A DNA stretch of 64,000 bases from assembly GCA_963775395.1 (NCBI GenBank), contig CAVZIX010000015.1:1-64000 (forward strand), read 5' to 3'. Origin of the DNA: JAIBJN01 sp963775395 (GTDB lineage: Bacteria > Actinomycetota > Thermoleophilia > Gaiellales > Gaiellaceae). The notes below the pieces were generated by a model, which saw nothing but the letters and a program-made list of their open reading frames with translations, made no database searches and was not told the origin of the DNA. Made by a program: the position numbers and the translations under genes. This document shows, piece after piece, positions 36,188-43,940 of the stretch. Within the stretch, counting starts at the first letter, position 1, and each line of letters starts with the position of its first letter.

Positions 36188-37101
36188 CCGAGCACACCCC
36201 CACTCCGCTCGAGCCCGCCCCGGCCTCGCTGGGCGGCGGTCGTCCGCTCTTTCTCAAGCGCGAGGACGTGCACGAGCTCGGCGCGTTCAAGTGGCGCGGC
36301 GCGTTGCCGGTCATCACGGGGTACCAAGCTGCCGGCGCGGACACAGTGGTCACCGCGTCGACGGGAAACCACGGCGCGGCGGCGGCCTGGGCCGCCCAGC
36401 GGCTCGGGCTGCGGGCGATCGTCTACGCGCCCGAGGGCGCTACACAGGCCAAGATCGCACTGATCCAGGGACTGGGAGCCGAGATCCGTCTCGTCGGAGC
36501 CGACCTCGACGCGGCGAAGGACGAAGGTCGCCGCCACGCCGACGAGCACGGCCTCCCGTTCTTCGAGGACGGCGCCGAGATGGCCCAGTACGAGGGGTAC
36601 GGCTCGATCGCGGACGAGATCCTCGACCAGGTCGAGGAGCCGCCGTCGGCGATCGTCGTGCCCGTCGGGAACGGCGCGCTGCTCGGCGGCATCGGCCTGC
36701 ACGTCTGCGCCCGCGCGTCCGACACGCTTCGCATCGGCGTCGCGGCGAAGGATGCGCCCGTCATGGCCGAGTCCTGGGACGCCGGCGGCATCGTCGAGAG
36801 CGACCGCAGCGCGACTTTCGCCGACGGCCTCGCCGTCCGCGTCGCCATCCCGCTCGCCGTCGATGTGCTCGGAGAGGTTGCGAGCCGGATGCTCCTCGTC
36901 ACCGAGCGCGACATGGCACGCGCGGTCGGCTCGTACGCCGAGGCCGGGATCCGCGTGGAGGGCGCAGCCGGCGCCGCACTCGCCGCGCTCCCCCAGCTGT
37001 CCGACGTCGACGGCGCGGTCGTCCTCATCGTGACCGGCCGCAACATCGACGACACGCTGCACAGGAGGGCCTGCGAGGACCCCGGGTCCTTCCCCGCGTA
37101 G
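36184..37101 (+). CDS. Threonine dehydratase-like PLP enzyme (fold type II)
   Basis: A 305-residue PLP-dependent dehydratase of the threonine/serine type, lacking the C-terminal ACT regulatory domain of biosynthetic IlvA. The Schiff-base Lys is in HELGAFKWRGALPVI, the phosphate and substrate loop in TASTGNHGAAAAWAA, and the glycine-rich PLP phosphate loop in VPVGNGALLGGIG. It would turn a beta-hydroxy amino acid into a 2-oxo acid and ammonia, or racemise it. It is the last gene of the dehydrogenase-fae operon (ATGA overlap). With Fae nearby, a serine-like or hydroxymethylated amino acid intermediate is an attractive but unproven idea. Confidence 0.87.
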   Translation: MTEHTPTPLEPAPASLGGGRPLFLKREDVHELGAFKWRGALPVITGYQAAGADTVVTASTGNHGAAAAWAAQRLGLRAIVYAPEGATQAKIALIQGLGAEIRLVGADLDAAKDEGRRHADEHGLPFFEDGAEMAQYEGYGSIADEILDQVEEPPSAIVVPVGNGALLGGIGLHVCARASDTLRIGVAAKDAPVMAESWDAGGIVESDRSATFADGLAVRVAIPLAVDVLGEVASRMLLVTERDMARAVGSYAEAGIRVEGAAGAALAALPQLSDVDGAVVLIVTGRNIDDTLHRRACEDPGSFPA

Positions 37102-37137
37102 GCGCCGCCCTCCTCGGGCACGGTATTCAGTTGTCGT

Positions 37138-38016
37138 TCACGAGCGGACCACTCGCGGAGGACTACGCCCGGTCGCCCGACGATACACGCCGTCGGCGGC
37201 CGCGATGAGGCCCGTGAGCTCGAGCTCCGTCAGTACCGCGGCAACCTTCGCGGTGCCGATCTCCGTGGCCCGCACGAGCTCGTCGAGCGTCCGCGCGCCA
37301 TCGGAGAGCCGCTCGAGCACTGCCCCGGCCTCTGGGGAGAGGTCGTCGGGAACGACCTGGGGCACTGCCTCGAGGCCGAGAGTCTCGAGCACGTCCTCGG
37401 GGGACAGCAGCGGCGTCGCGCCCTGGCGCAGCAGGTCATTCGTCCCCGCGCTGAGGGCCGAAGTGATCTCTCCCGGAGCCGCGAAGACCTCGCGCCCGAG
37501 CTCGAGGGCGAAGTCGGCGGTGATCAGGGCCCCGGAGCGCTCGCGAGCCTCGACGACGACGGTCGCTCTCGCGAGCCCGGCGATGATTCGGTTACGGGCC
37601 GGAAAGCGCCACGGGGACGGCTCGACCCCCGGCGGGTACTCGGACACGATCAGGCCGCTGTCGGCGATCCTGCGCGCGAGCTCCGCATGCGCACGGGGAT
37701 AGTCGCGATCGATGCCGCAACCGAGCACTGCGACCGTGAGACCGCCGGCGGCGAGCGCTCCTCTGTGCGCCTCGGCATCGACGCCGCGAGCCAGCCCGCT
37801 CACAACGACCACGCCGGCCGCAGCGAGCGACCGCGCCAGCTCGCGGGCGACCTGCGCGCCATACGGCGAGCAGCTGCGCGCGCCCACGACTGCCACGGCG
37901 GGCAACGCAAGGACCTCGGGCGGACCGCCGCGCAGGTAGAGCCGCGCGGGTGGATCGTGCAGCTCGGCGAGCAGGGGCGGATAGCCCCGTCGCCGCGTCA
38001 CGGAGGGGTACGTCAC
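37138..38016 (-). CDS. dprA: DNA-processing protein DprA
   Basis: A 292-residue DprA (Smf) homologue, which binds incoming single-stranded DNA during natural transformation and loads RecA. The Rossmann core shows VAVVGARSCSPYGAQVARELA, VVSGLARGVDAEAHRGAL, AVLGCGIDRDYPRAH and RNRIIAGLARATVVVEARERSGALITADFALELGR. A small winged-helix domain ends the protein (DGARTLDELVRATEIGTAKV). GTG 38016 overlaps the ComM stop as GTGA. The comM-dprA pair is the standard order. Natural transformation is not proven by these genes alone, since both are widespread. Confidence 0.93.
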   Translation of the reverse strand: MTYPSVTRRRGYPPLLAELHDPPARLYLRGGPPEVLALPAVAVVGARSCSPYGAQVARELARSLAAAGVVVVSGLARGVDAEAHRGALAAGGLTVAVLGCGIDRDYPRAHAELARRIADSGLIVSEYPPGVEPSPWRFPARNRIIAGLARATVVVEARERSGALITADFALELGREVFAAPGEITSALSAGTNDLLRQGATPLLSPEDVLETLGLEAVPQVVPDDLSPEAGAVLERLSDGARTLDELVRATEIGTAKVAAVLTELELTGLIAAADGVYRRATGRSPPRVVRS

Positions 38017-39467
38017 GTCGCCAGCTCCCGCGGCGCCCGGTAGGAGAGAGCCTCTGCGACGTGGGTAGCCGCGACTTCCTCCTCGGCGGCCAGGGCCGCA
38101 ATCGTCGCGGCCACGCGCGCGACGCGGGCGCGTCCGCGCGCCGACAGCGGGAGCGTGTCGACGGCTCGCGTCAGAAGCGCACGGGCCTCCACCCCCAGCC
38201 GGGGTCGCCTCCGGCCGAGCTGCTCCGCCGCGGGCTCGACACGGGCACGCACGCGCCTGGACGCCTCGCCCGGTCGCGTGTCGAGCTCGCTGCCACGGGG
38301 TCGCGGCATGTGCACGACGAGATCGAATCGGTCGACGAGCGCGCGCGAGAGCTTCCCGCCATACGCAGCGAGCTTCTGCGGCGTACACGTGCACTCGACG
38401 GCGGGATCCCCTCGGGCGCCGCACGGACAGAGGTTCATGGTGCCGACGAGGACGAACCGGGCGGGGAAGAGCGCCTGCCCGGCGGCCCTGGCGATCGAGA
38501 CGACGCCGTCCTCGAGCGGCTGGCGGAGCGCTTCGAGCACGGGTCGGTGGAACTCGGGCATCTCGTCGAGCAGCAGAACACCGTGGTGCGCCAGGCTCAC
38601 CTCCCCGGGGCGTGGCCCTGGCCCTCCGCCGACGATCGAGGCGGCGGAAGCAGTGTGGTGCGGAGCACGGAACGGCGGCCGATCCACCAGCGGGCGCCCG
38701 GCCGGCAGCACGCCGGCCACCGAATGGATCCGGGTCGCCTCCAGCGCCTGGTCGAGGGTAAGCGGCGGAAGGATCCCCGGCAGGCGCCGCGAGAGCATCG
38801 TCTTGCCCGTCCCCGGCGGCCCGGCGAGCAGGACGTTGTGCCGCCCGGCGGCCACGATCTCGAGGGCGCGCCGGGCCCGCTCCTGGCCCCGCACGTCCGC
38901 CAGATCGAGCCCGCCTCCATTCGAGGCGCTTTTCGCCGGCTCGACCGCATCCGGTTGAAGGCGCCCGCCGAGGTACGCGCCGGCCTCGGCAAGGTGCCTG
39001 AGAGGAACGGGCTCGATCCCGGCGAGCGCAGCCTCCGGAGCGGATTCGTGGGCACAGAGCAGGCGAACGAGACCTGCGCGCCGCGCAGCCTCGGCGGCGA
39101 CGATGACGCCCGGCACGGGCCGGACGCGGCCGTCGAGAGCCAACTCGCCGACTGCGGCATGCTCGGCGAGCCGCTCCGGCGGAATCTGGTGGGAGGCTGC
39201 CAGAACGGCGAGAGCGATGGGCAGGTCGTAGCCCGAGCCCTCCTTGCGGAGGCCCGCGGGCGCGAGGTTGACCGTGATCCGACGCAGCGGCCACTCGAGC
39301 TCGGCGCTCGCGATGCCGCTCCTGACGCGCTCCTTGGCCTCCTGACAGGCCTTGTCCGGCAGGCCGACGATCGCGAAGGCCGGGACGCCACGTTGGAGGT
39401 GGGCTTCCACCTCGACGCGACGCGCCTCCAGGCCGACGAGCGCATGAGTCACCGCACGTGCGAGCAC
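38013..39467 (-). CDS. ComM/YifB family Mg-chelatase-like ATPase
   Basis: A 484-residue AAA+ protein of the ComM type, a hexameric helicase that promotes branch migration of recombining DNA in transformation. The N-terminal Lon-protease-like fold has VGLPDKACQEAKERVRSGI and EGSGYDLPIALAVLAAS. The ATPase core has Walker A LLAGPPGTGKTML, FRAPHHTASAASIVGGG, Walker B VLLLDEMPEF and the zinc-like CPCG with CTCTP. GTG 39467 has TAGCGT 6 bases upstream. It is coupled to dprA downstream. Assignment by motif order and length is firm. Confidence 0.93.
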   Translation of the reverse strand: MLARAVTHALVGLEARRVEVEAHLQRGVPAFAIVGLPDKACQEAKERVRSGIASAELEWPLRRITVNLAPAGLRKEGSGYDLPIALAVLAASHQIPPERLAEHAAVGELALDGRVRPVPGVIVAAEAARRAGLVRLLCAHESAPEAALAGIEPVPLRHLAEAGAYLGGRLQPDAVEPAKSASNGGGLDLADVRGQERARRALEIVAAGRHNVLLAGPPGTGKTMLSRRLPGILPPLTLDQALEATRIHSVAGVLPAGRPLVDRPPFRAPHHTASAASIVGGGPGPRPGEVSLAHHGVLLLDEMPEFHRPVLEALRQPLEDGVVSIARAAGQALFPARFVLVGTMNLCPCGARGDPAVECTCTPQKLAAYGGKLSRALVDRFDLVVHMPRPRGSELDTRPGEASRRVRARVEPAAEQLGRRRPRLGVEARALLTRAVDTLPLSARGRARVARVAATIAALAAEEEVAATHVAEALSYRAPRELAT

Positions 39468-39473
39468 ACCTCG

Positions 39474-39479
39474 ACGCTA
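39474..39479 (-). promoter_or_regulatory. Leaderless -10 element (TAGCGT) of comM
   Basis: TAGCGT on the minus strand lies 6 bases (CGAGGT) before GTG 39467. It sits between the yraN stop and comM, so comM-dprA can be transcribed separately from the rplS operon. Confidence 0.5.
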
Positions 39480-39530
39480 GGGCGGAAAACCGCACGCATG
39501 TCGCACCGAATGCGTCGGGGTTGGGACGGA

Positions 39531-39902
39531 TCAGTCGAAAGGGACGCGCCGGATCCGGCGGCCGTGCACCGCGACCGCCTCGAGCCGGACGTCGAGGCCT
39601 GCGAGCTCGGGCCGGCCCGCGAGCCAGGCTTCAGCGGCCTGTCGCACCCGACGCGCCTTCTCCGGCCCGACAGCCTCGAGCGGGTCGCCGTATCCCGTCC
39701 CGCTGCGGGCCTTCACCTCGCAGACGACGACCGTGCCCCCACGGCGGACGACGAGATCGAGCTCGTAGCCGCCGACCCATGCGTTCGCGTCGAGGATCAG
39801 GTAGCCGCGGAGCCGGTAATGGCGGCGAACGCGCCGCTCGGCTTCAGGCCCGAGCCGCCGCGAGGGCGACCGACTCGATTGCCGCTTCCTCCAGCTCCGC
39901 AT
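39531..39902 (-). CDS. yraN: YraN (UPF0102) family endonuclease-like protein
   Basis: A protein of about 123 residues of the UPF0102/YraN family, with a PD-(D/E)xK nuclease-like fold. The core is GYLILDANAWVGGYELDLVVRR followed by TVVVCEVKARSGTGYGDPLEAV, giving the E-L-D and E-V-K catalytic set. In vivo function is unclear, though the gene is almost always near rnhB, comM and dprA, as here. ATG 39902 is the nearest start upstream of the conserved region, which makes it overlap the end of rnhB by 59 bases. The basic N-terminus (RKRQSSRSPSRR) is not conserved in the family. Confidence 0.85.
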   Translation of the reverse strand: MRSWRKRQSSRSPSRRLGPEAERRVRRHYRLRGYLILDANAWVGGYELDLVVRRGGTVVVCEVKARSGTGYGDPLEAVGPEKARRVRQAAEAWLAGRPELAGLDVRLEAVAVHGRRIRRVPFD

Positions 39903-40530
39903 AGCAGCGCGCATCGAATGACCGGCGGTGGATCGCACTCGGCCCGCGGCGGCGCACGATCGCCGAGTGCCCCGGCGTGATGTATCCGACGTGGGAAGCG
40001 AAGCCGTAGCCCGGGAAGACCGCGTCGAAGCGGCGCATCGCGCGATCGCGGACGACCTTGGCGACGATCGAGGCGGCGGCAATCGCAGCGCTCTTGGTGT
40101 CCCCGTCGACGACCGCCTGGTGCTCGGGCGCGAGCGGCCCGAGCCGGAACCCGTCGACGAGGCAGGCCTCGGCCGGAGGCGCGAGCGCGGCCAGCGCCTC
40201 ACGAAGCCCGCGGAGGTTCGAGCGGTGCAGACCGTCGCGGTCGATCGCGGCCGGCGGGATCACGCGGACGGCGATGCGGGTCGCACACCGCGTGACTGCG
40301 CGGAAGAGCTCCTCTCGGTCGGCCGGGTTCACCTGCTTCGAGTCGTTGAGGAGCGCCAGCGGCCGAACGCGGTGGTCGCGGAGCCGCTCGTAGTCGAACA
40401 GGACGCCCGCCGTGACGAGCGGGCCGGCGAGGCTTCCACGTCCCGCCTCGTCCGCGCCCGCCACGAAACGCACGCCCAGGCGTCGGTCGTATGCGAGGAG
40501 CTTGCGGCCCGGACGGCGGACTGTCGCCAC
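39844..40530 (-). CDS. rnhB: Ribonuclease HII
   Basis: A 228-residue RNase HII, which nicks RNA at single ribonucleotides or RNA-DNA junctions in DNA. The catalytic signature FVAGADEAGRGSLAGPLVTAGVL is followed by LNDSKQV, CLVDGFRLGP and GDTKSAAIAAASIVAKVVRD, then the C-terminal FASHVGYITPGH, all standard. GTG 40530 is 17 bases after the rplS stop. An N-terminal lead of about 20 residues precedes the core. The order rplS-rnhB-yraN-comM-dprA is conserved in many actinobacteria. Confidence 0.95.
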   Translation of the reverse strand: MATVRRPGRKLLAYDRRLGVRFVAGADEAGRGSLAGPLVTAGVLFDYERLRDHRVRPLALLNDSKQVNPADREELFRAVTRCATRIAVRVIPPAAIDRDGLHRSNLRGLREALAALAPPAEACLVDGFRLGPLAPEHQAVVDGDTKSAAIAAASIVAKVVRDRAMRRFDAVFPGYGFASHVGYITPGHSAIVRRRGPSAIHRRSFDARCYAELEEAAIESVALAAARA

Positions 40531-40547
40531 GGGCGCGAGGATATCGA

Positions 40548-40898
40548 CTAGGTCCGCTGCTTCTCGCGGACGCGCGCCTTCTTGCCCACTTTGGAGCGCA
40601 AGTAGTACAGCTTGGCGCGGTTCACGTCGCCGATCGCGCCGACCTCGATGCGGTCGATCTTCGGCGAGTGGAGCGGAAACGTTCGCTCGACGCCCACGCC
40701 GAACGAGTTCTTGCGGACCGTGAAGGTCTCGCGCACGCCGGCGCCCTGGCGCTTGATGACGATGCCCTCGAAGACCTGGACGCGTCGGCGCTGGCCCTCG
40801 ATCACCTGGAAGTGGACGCGAACGGAGTCGCCGGCCTTGAACTGCGGGATGTCGTCGCGCATCTGCTTGCGCTCGAGGATGTCGATGGGCGTCGTCAT
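40548..40898 (-). CDS. rplS: 50S ribosomal protein L19
   Basis: A 116-residue L19, located at the interface between ribosomal subunits. The sequence has DIPQFKAGDSVRVHFQVIEGQRRRVQVFEG, GVRETFTVRKNSFGVGVERTFPLHSPKID and RAKLYYLRSKVGKKARVREKQ, a near-complete match to the family. ATG 40898 has no evident ribosome-binding site but is preceded by a small UUCG-type hairpin. It lies downstream of the signal peptidase genes with a 201-base gap, so it may have its own promoter. Confidence 0.97.
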   Translation of the reverse strand: MTTPIDILERKQMRDDIPQFKAGDSVRVHFQVIEGQRRRVQVFEGIVIKRQGAGVRETFTVRKNSFGVGVERTFPLHSPKIDRIEVGAIGDVNRAKLYYLRSKVGKKARVREKQRT

Positions 40899-40905
40899 GA
40901 AAAGG

Positions 40906-40919
40906 GCGGCCGAAGCCGC
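40906..40919 (-). promoter_or_regulatory. UUCG-loop hairpin in the rplS leader
   Basis: On the minus strand GCGGC pairs with GCCGC around a TTCG loop, 7 bases before ATG 40898. A TAGCAT further upstream (about 40930) could be a -10. The rest of the 201-base gap up to 41099 contains the perfect palindrome GGACATGTCC and no convincing gene. A hairpin here could control L19 translation, but that is inference. Confidence 0.4.
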
Positions 40920-41099
40920 GCGGGAATGCTAGCGAAACCTCGCGGCCATGGTGCGACCAGCCAGGTGGGCACGGCCTCCGCGGACATGTCCTTGGAGGGG
41001 CCGCCGCGGGCCTCCCTCCGCTTCGAGCGTAACCAGGGCAAACGCGCGCGTGGCGCACGAGACGTGCCGACTCCTGCGCGCAGACGTGAAGGAAGGCGC

Positions 41100-41636
41100 C
41101 TAGCGGAACCCGATGCGCTGCGGCGGCCAGTAGAGCGCGAACACGGGGCCGATGAGGTTGTCGCGGGGCACGGCGCCCCACTCGCGGCTGTCACATGACT
41201 GCAGCCGGTTGTCGCCCATCATGAAGTACCGGCCCTCGGGAACCGTGATCGGCCCGAACTCGTCGCCGACTTCGCCGCCGAAGAGGTACGGCTCCGGATA
41301 CGGCTCGCCGTTCACGTACAGCTGGTCTCCGCGGATCTCGAGCTCGTCGCCGGGGAGACCGATCAAGCGCTTGACGAAGACGCCGCCCGGGCCCGGGCAG
41401 ATGCTCGCCGCCTCCGGCGGGGTCTCGAAGACGACGATGTCGCCGCGGTCCGGCTCGGTGAACCGATAGATGAAGCGGTTGGCGAGCACCCGGTCGGACC
41501 TCGCGGCCTGGCACCCGGGCTCGGGCGCGGCGCAATGGAGGGTCGGCTCCATCGACGACGACGGAATCCGGTACGGGTTGACCACCCAGGCCTTGATGGC
41601 GAGCACGGCCGCGATCGCGATGGCGATCGTGAGCAC
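41100..41636 (-). CDS. lepB: Signal peptidase I, second tandem copy
   Basis: A type I signal peptidase of at least 178 residues, cleaving signal peptides on the outer face of the membrane. The anchor is LTIAIAIAAVLAIKAWVV, the catalytic Ser is in IPSSSMEPTLHC and the Lys in VFVKRLIGLPGD, and the ending GDNRLQSCDSREWGAV is typical. It is a clear paralogue of the gene just upstream. Homology to that copy extends 5' (ESLPAPWPTVIDW) into codons after the first copy's TAG, but no ATG, GTG or TTG exists before GTG 41636. AGGAGG directly follows the upstream TAG. The true start may therefore be non-standard. Confidence 0.9.
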   Translation of the reverse strand: MLTIAIAIAAVLAIKAWVVNPYRIPSSSMEPTLHCAAPEPGCQAARSDRVLANRFIYRFTEPDRGDIVVFETPPEAASICPGPGGVFVKRLIGLPGDELEIRGDQLYVNGEPYPEPYLFGGEVGDEFGPITVPEGRYFMMGDNRLQSCDSREWGAVPRDNLIGPVFALYWPPQRIGFR

Positions 41637-41705
41637 CCAGTCGATGACGGTCGGCCAGGGTGCAGGGAGCGATTCGAGCCGGTTGCGGAGGAAGACGGCC
41701 TCCTG

Positions 41706-42305
41706 CTACCGCAGGCCGAGCCGCGTCAGCGGCCAGTAGACGGCAAACACCGGTCCGATCAGGTCGTCGCGACTCACAGGTCCCCAATCGCGGCTGTCGC
41801 ATGACTGGCCGCGGTTGTCGCCCATCATGAAGTATTCGTCGTCGGCGAGCCGCCGCTCCGAGAAGTTCGGGCCATTCGGGCCGCCGTTCAGATACGGCTC
41901 GGCAACGGCCTCCCCGTTCAAGCGCAGGACACCCTCCTGCTGGCTGATCGTGTCGCCCGGGAGGGCGACGAGCCGTTTGACGAACGTCCCGGAGGCGCCG
42001 CACTGCTCGAGGGCGCGCTCGGGGACCTCGAAGACGACGATGTCCCCGCGCTCCGGATCGCGGAAGCGGTAGATGAACCGGTTGGCGAGCACCCGATCGG
42101 ACGCATCCGCCTGGCAGCCGACCTCGGGCGTGGCACAGTGGAGCGTCGGCTCCATCGACGACGACGGAATCCGGTACGGGTTCACGACCCATGCCTTGAT
42201 GGCGAGCACGGCGGCGACCGCGATCGTGATCGTCAGGACCCAGTCGACGACCGTGTCCCACGGCGCAGGGAGCGACCCCGTGATCCGTTCGAGCGGCCCC
42301 CTCAC
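41706..42305 (-). CDS. lepB: Signal peptidase I, first tandem copy
   Basis: A 199-residue type I signal peptidase with one membrane anchor (DWVLTITIAVAAVLAIKAWVV), catalytic Ser in IPSSSMEPTLHC, Lys in TFVKRLVALPGD and the family ending YFMMGDNRGQSCDSRDW. GTG 42305 overlaps the trmD stop as GTGA, so it is coupled to trmD. Two adjacent signal peptidases point to a local duplication. The copies differ most in the loop after the Lys and in the beta-hairpin before the C-terminus, which could give different substrate preference. Confidence 0.93.
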   Translation of the reverse strand: MRGPLERITGSLPAPWDTVVDWVLTITIAVAAVLAIKAWVVNPYRIPSSSMEPTLHCATPEVGCQADASDRVLANRFIYRFRDPERGDIVVFEVPERALEQCGASGTFVKRLVALPGDTISQQEGVLRLNGEAVAEPYLNGGPNGPNFSERRLADDEYFMMGDNRGQSCDSRDWGPVSRDDLIGPVFAVYWPLTRLGLR

Positions 42306-42958
42306 GTAACCGACCGCTCCTTGCTCCGCTCGCGGCGCCAGCGCTCGATGAGCGCGTGATTCCCGGACAGGAGAACGTCCGGGACGCGCCACCCGCGGAA
42401 CTCGGCCGGCCGGGTGTAGTGCGGGAACTCGAAGCCGCCCTCGAGCGCCTCCGAGAAGCTCTCCACGGCGGCGCTCTCCTCGCGGATCGCCCCCGGCAGC
42501 CGCCGAGCGACCGCGTCGAGGACGACCATGGCCGGCAGCTCCCCGCCGGAGAGGACGTAGGGCCCGATCGAGACGACATCCGTCGCCACGTGCTCGAGGA
42601 TCCGCTCGTCGAAGCCCTCGAAGCGGGCAGAGAGAAGCGTCAGCGCGTCCTCGCCTGCCAGCTCGTCGACGAGGCCCTGGTCGAGCGGGCGACCCTGCGG
42701 CGAGAAGGCGATCACCCGCCGGTCGCGCTCCATGCCGTAGACGGCCTCGAGGGCCGCGTAGACGACGTCGACGCGCAGCACCATGCCCGCACCGCCGCCG
42801 TAGGGCTCGTCGTCGACCTGCCCGCCGGTAAGCGGCGTGAAGTCACGGTAGTTGAGGAGCTTGAGCTCCAGCTCGGAGCCGAGCACGGCGGCAAGCGGCC
42901 GCTGCTCGGTGAGCCATGAGAAGGCATGGGGCAACAGGGTGAAGACGTCGATCTGCAT
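42302..42958 (-). CDS. trmD: tRNA (guanine-N1)-methyltransferase
   Basis: A 218-residue TrmD, the SPOUT enzyme that methylates G37 of tRNAs to prevent frameshifting. MQIDVFTLLPHAF begins the protein, followed by LKLLNYRDFT, DDEPYGGGAGMVLRVDVV, VIAFSPQGRPLDQGLVDELA and the knot region YVLSGGELPAMVVLDAVARRLPG. These are diagnostic. It is slightly shorter than the usual 240-250 residues, ending after LLSGNHALIERWRRE. It lies in the rpsP-khpA-rimM-trmD operon, 12 bases after rimM, and overlaps the first lepB. Confidence 0.96.
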   Translation of the reverse strand: MQIDVFTLLPHAFSWLTEQRPLAAVLGSELELKLLNYRDFTPLTGGQVDDEPYGGGAGMVLRVDVVYAALEAVYGMERDRRVIAFSPQGRPLDQGLVDELAGEDALTLLSARFEGFDERILEHVATDVVSIGPYVLSGGELPAMVVLDAVARRLPGAIREESAAVESFSEALEGGFEFPHYTRPAEFRGWRVPDVLLSGNHALIERWRRERSKERSVT

Positions 42959-42970
42959 CCGCGTTCGAGA

Positions 42971-43459
42971 TTAGCTTTCGGGCACGAAGCCGGGAGCGAC
43001 GACGATCCGGCCTTCCTCCAGATCGACCGCACGGACGCAGTCCTCGACCATCGGAAGGGCGATCCCGCCCTCGAGCTCGAGCACGTCGTTCGCCACGCCC
43101 GGTGTCACGTCCTGCACCCGGCCGAGCACGCGGCCTCCCTCCTCCTCCACGATCAGCCCGACGAGCTGGTACACGTAGAACGCGTCGTCACCCGCCGGCG
43201 GGAGCTCTCGCTCCGGCAGCTCGAGCGCGGCCCCGCGGCGCGCGGCCCGGTCGAGGCGGACGACCACGCGCCCGCCCGCCGTCTTCGACTCGATCACGGT
43301 CGCAGGCTCGCGCTCGACGTAGACCGTCGCGCCTTTCTTGAAGCGCTCCGGCTCCTCGCTCGCTCCCTCGACCACGAAGGCGCCCGCGAGGCCGTGCGGG
43401 CGGCCGACGCGGCCCACCCTCACCCAGCGGTCGCCGCCCGCCTCGTCAGCGAGCGTCAA
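42971..43459 (-). CDS. rimM: Ribosome maturation factor RimM
   Basis: A 162-residue RimM, needed for late maturation of the 30S head near S19. The N-terminal barrel has VRVGRVGRPHGLAGAFVV and the PRC-like C-terminal domain has FYVYQLVGLIVEEEGGRVLGRVQDVTPGVANDVLEL and ALPMVEDCVRAVDLEEGRIVV. Its start overlaps the end of khpA by 14 bases. Order and size match the standard rpsP-rimM-trmD cluster. Confidence 0.95.
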   Translation of the reverse strand: MTLADEAGGDRWVRVGRVGRPHGLAGAFVVEGASEEPERFKKGATVYVEREPATVIESKTAGGRVVVRLDRAARRGAALELPERELPPAGDDAFYVYQLVGLIVEEEGGRVLGRVQDVTPGVANDVLELEGGIALPMVEDCVRAVDLEEGRIVVAPGFVPES

Positions 43460-43682
43460 CGATCTCGAGGAGCGCGCGCTCCTGGCGCCGCCCGCCGCTC
43501 GCGCGCACGAGCGTTCGAAGGGCGCGCGCGATGCGACCCTGCCGGCCGATCACCTTGCCGATGTCCTCCTCCGCCACGTGCAGCCGCAGCACGACGGCGC
43601 CGTCGCGCTCCGTCCGCTCGACGCGCACCTCGTCCGGCCGGTCGACGAGGTTCCGCGCCAGGTAGGCGAGGAGCTCCTCCAC
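43446..43682 (-). CDS. khpA: KH-domain RNA-binding protein (KhpA/YlqC)
   Basis: A 78-residue single KH-domain protein. The type II KH fold is visible in VLRLHVAEEDIGKVIGRQGRIARALRTLVRASG, with the GxxG loop as GRQG. KhpA binds RNA and, with KhpB, influences cell division or elongation in Gram-positives; in actinobacteria its role is less clear. GTG 43682 overlaps the rpsP stop by one base, and the 3' end overlaps rimM, so it is fully embedded in the ribosomal operon. Confidence 0.93.
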   Translation of the reverse strand: MEELLAYLARNLVDRPDEVRVERTERDGAVVLRLHVAEEDIGKVIGRQGRIARALRTLVRASGGRRQERALLEIVDAR

Positions 43683-43921
43683 TAGATGCCCTGGGTCTTC
43701 ATGAGGCGCTTCACCCTATCGCTCGGCTGCGCGCCCTTGGAGATCCAGTCCTGGATCTTGTCCGTGTCGAGGTCGATCGTCGACGGGTCGGTCTGCGGGT
43801 TGTAGCGGCCCACGATCTCGATGAAGCGGCCGTCGCGCGGGGAGCGTGCGTCGGCGACGACGACCCGGTAGATCGGGTTCTTCTTCGAGCCCACGCGGGC
43901 CAGTCTGATGCGAGTTGCCAT
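43682..43921 (-). CDS. rpsP: 30S ribosomal protein S16
   Basis: A 79-residue S16, a small-subunit assembly protein. TRIRLARVGSKKNPIYRVVVADARSPRDGRFIEIVGRYNPQTDP is a near-consensus S16 sequence, ending LDTDKIQDWISKGAQPSDRVKRLM. AAAGGA precedes ATG 43921. It follows ffh by 19 bases and leads the khpA-rimM-trmD genes. Confidence 0.97.
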   Translation of the reverse strand: MATRIRLARVGSKKNPIYRVVVADARSPRDGRFIEIVGRYNPQTDPSTIDLDTDKIQDWISKGAQPSDRVKRLMKTQGI

Positions 43922-43940
43922 TCCGTCCTTTCGTTCCGTG

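Noticed and set aside
40899..41099. A gene in the gap between rplS and the second signal peptidase
   Set aside because: Open frames here are short, rich in Arg, Ser and Pro and without motifs. Only a hairpin and a short palindrome are visible.
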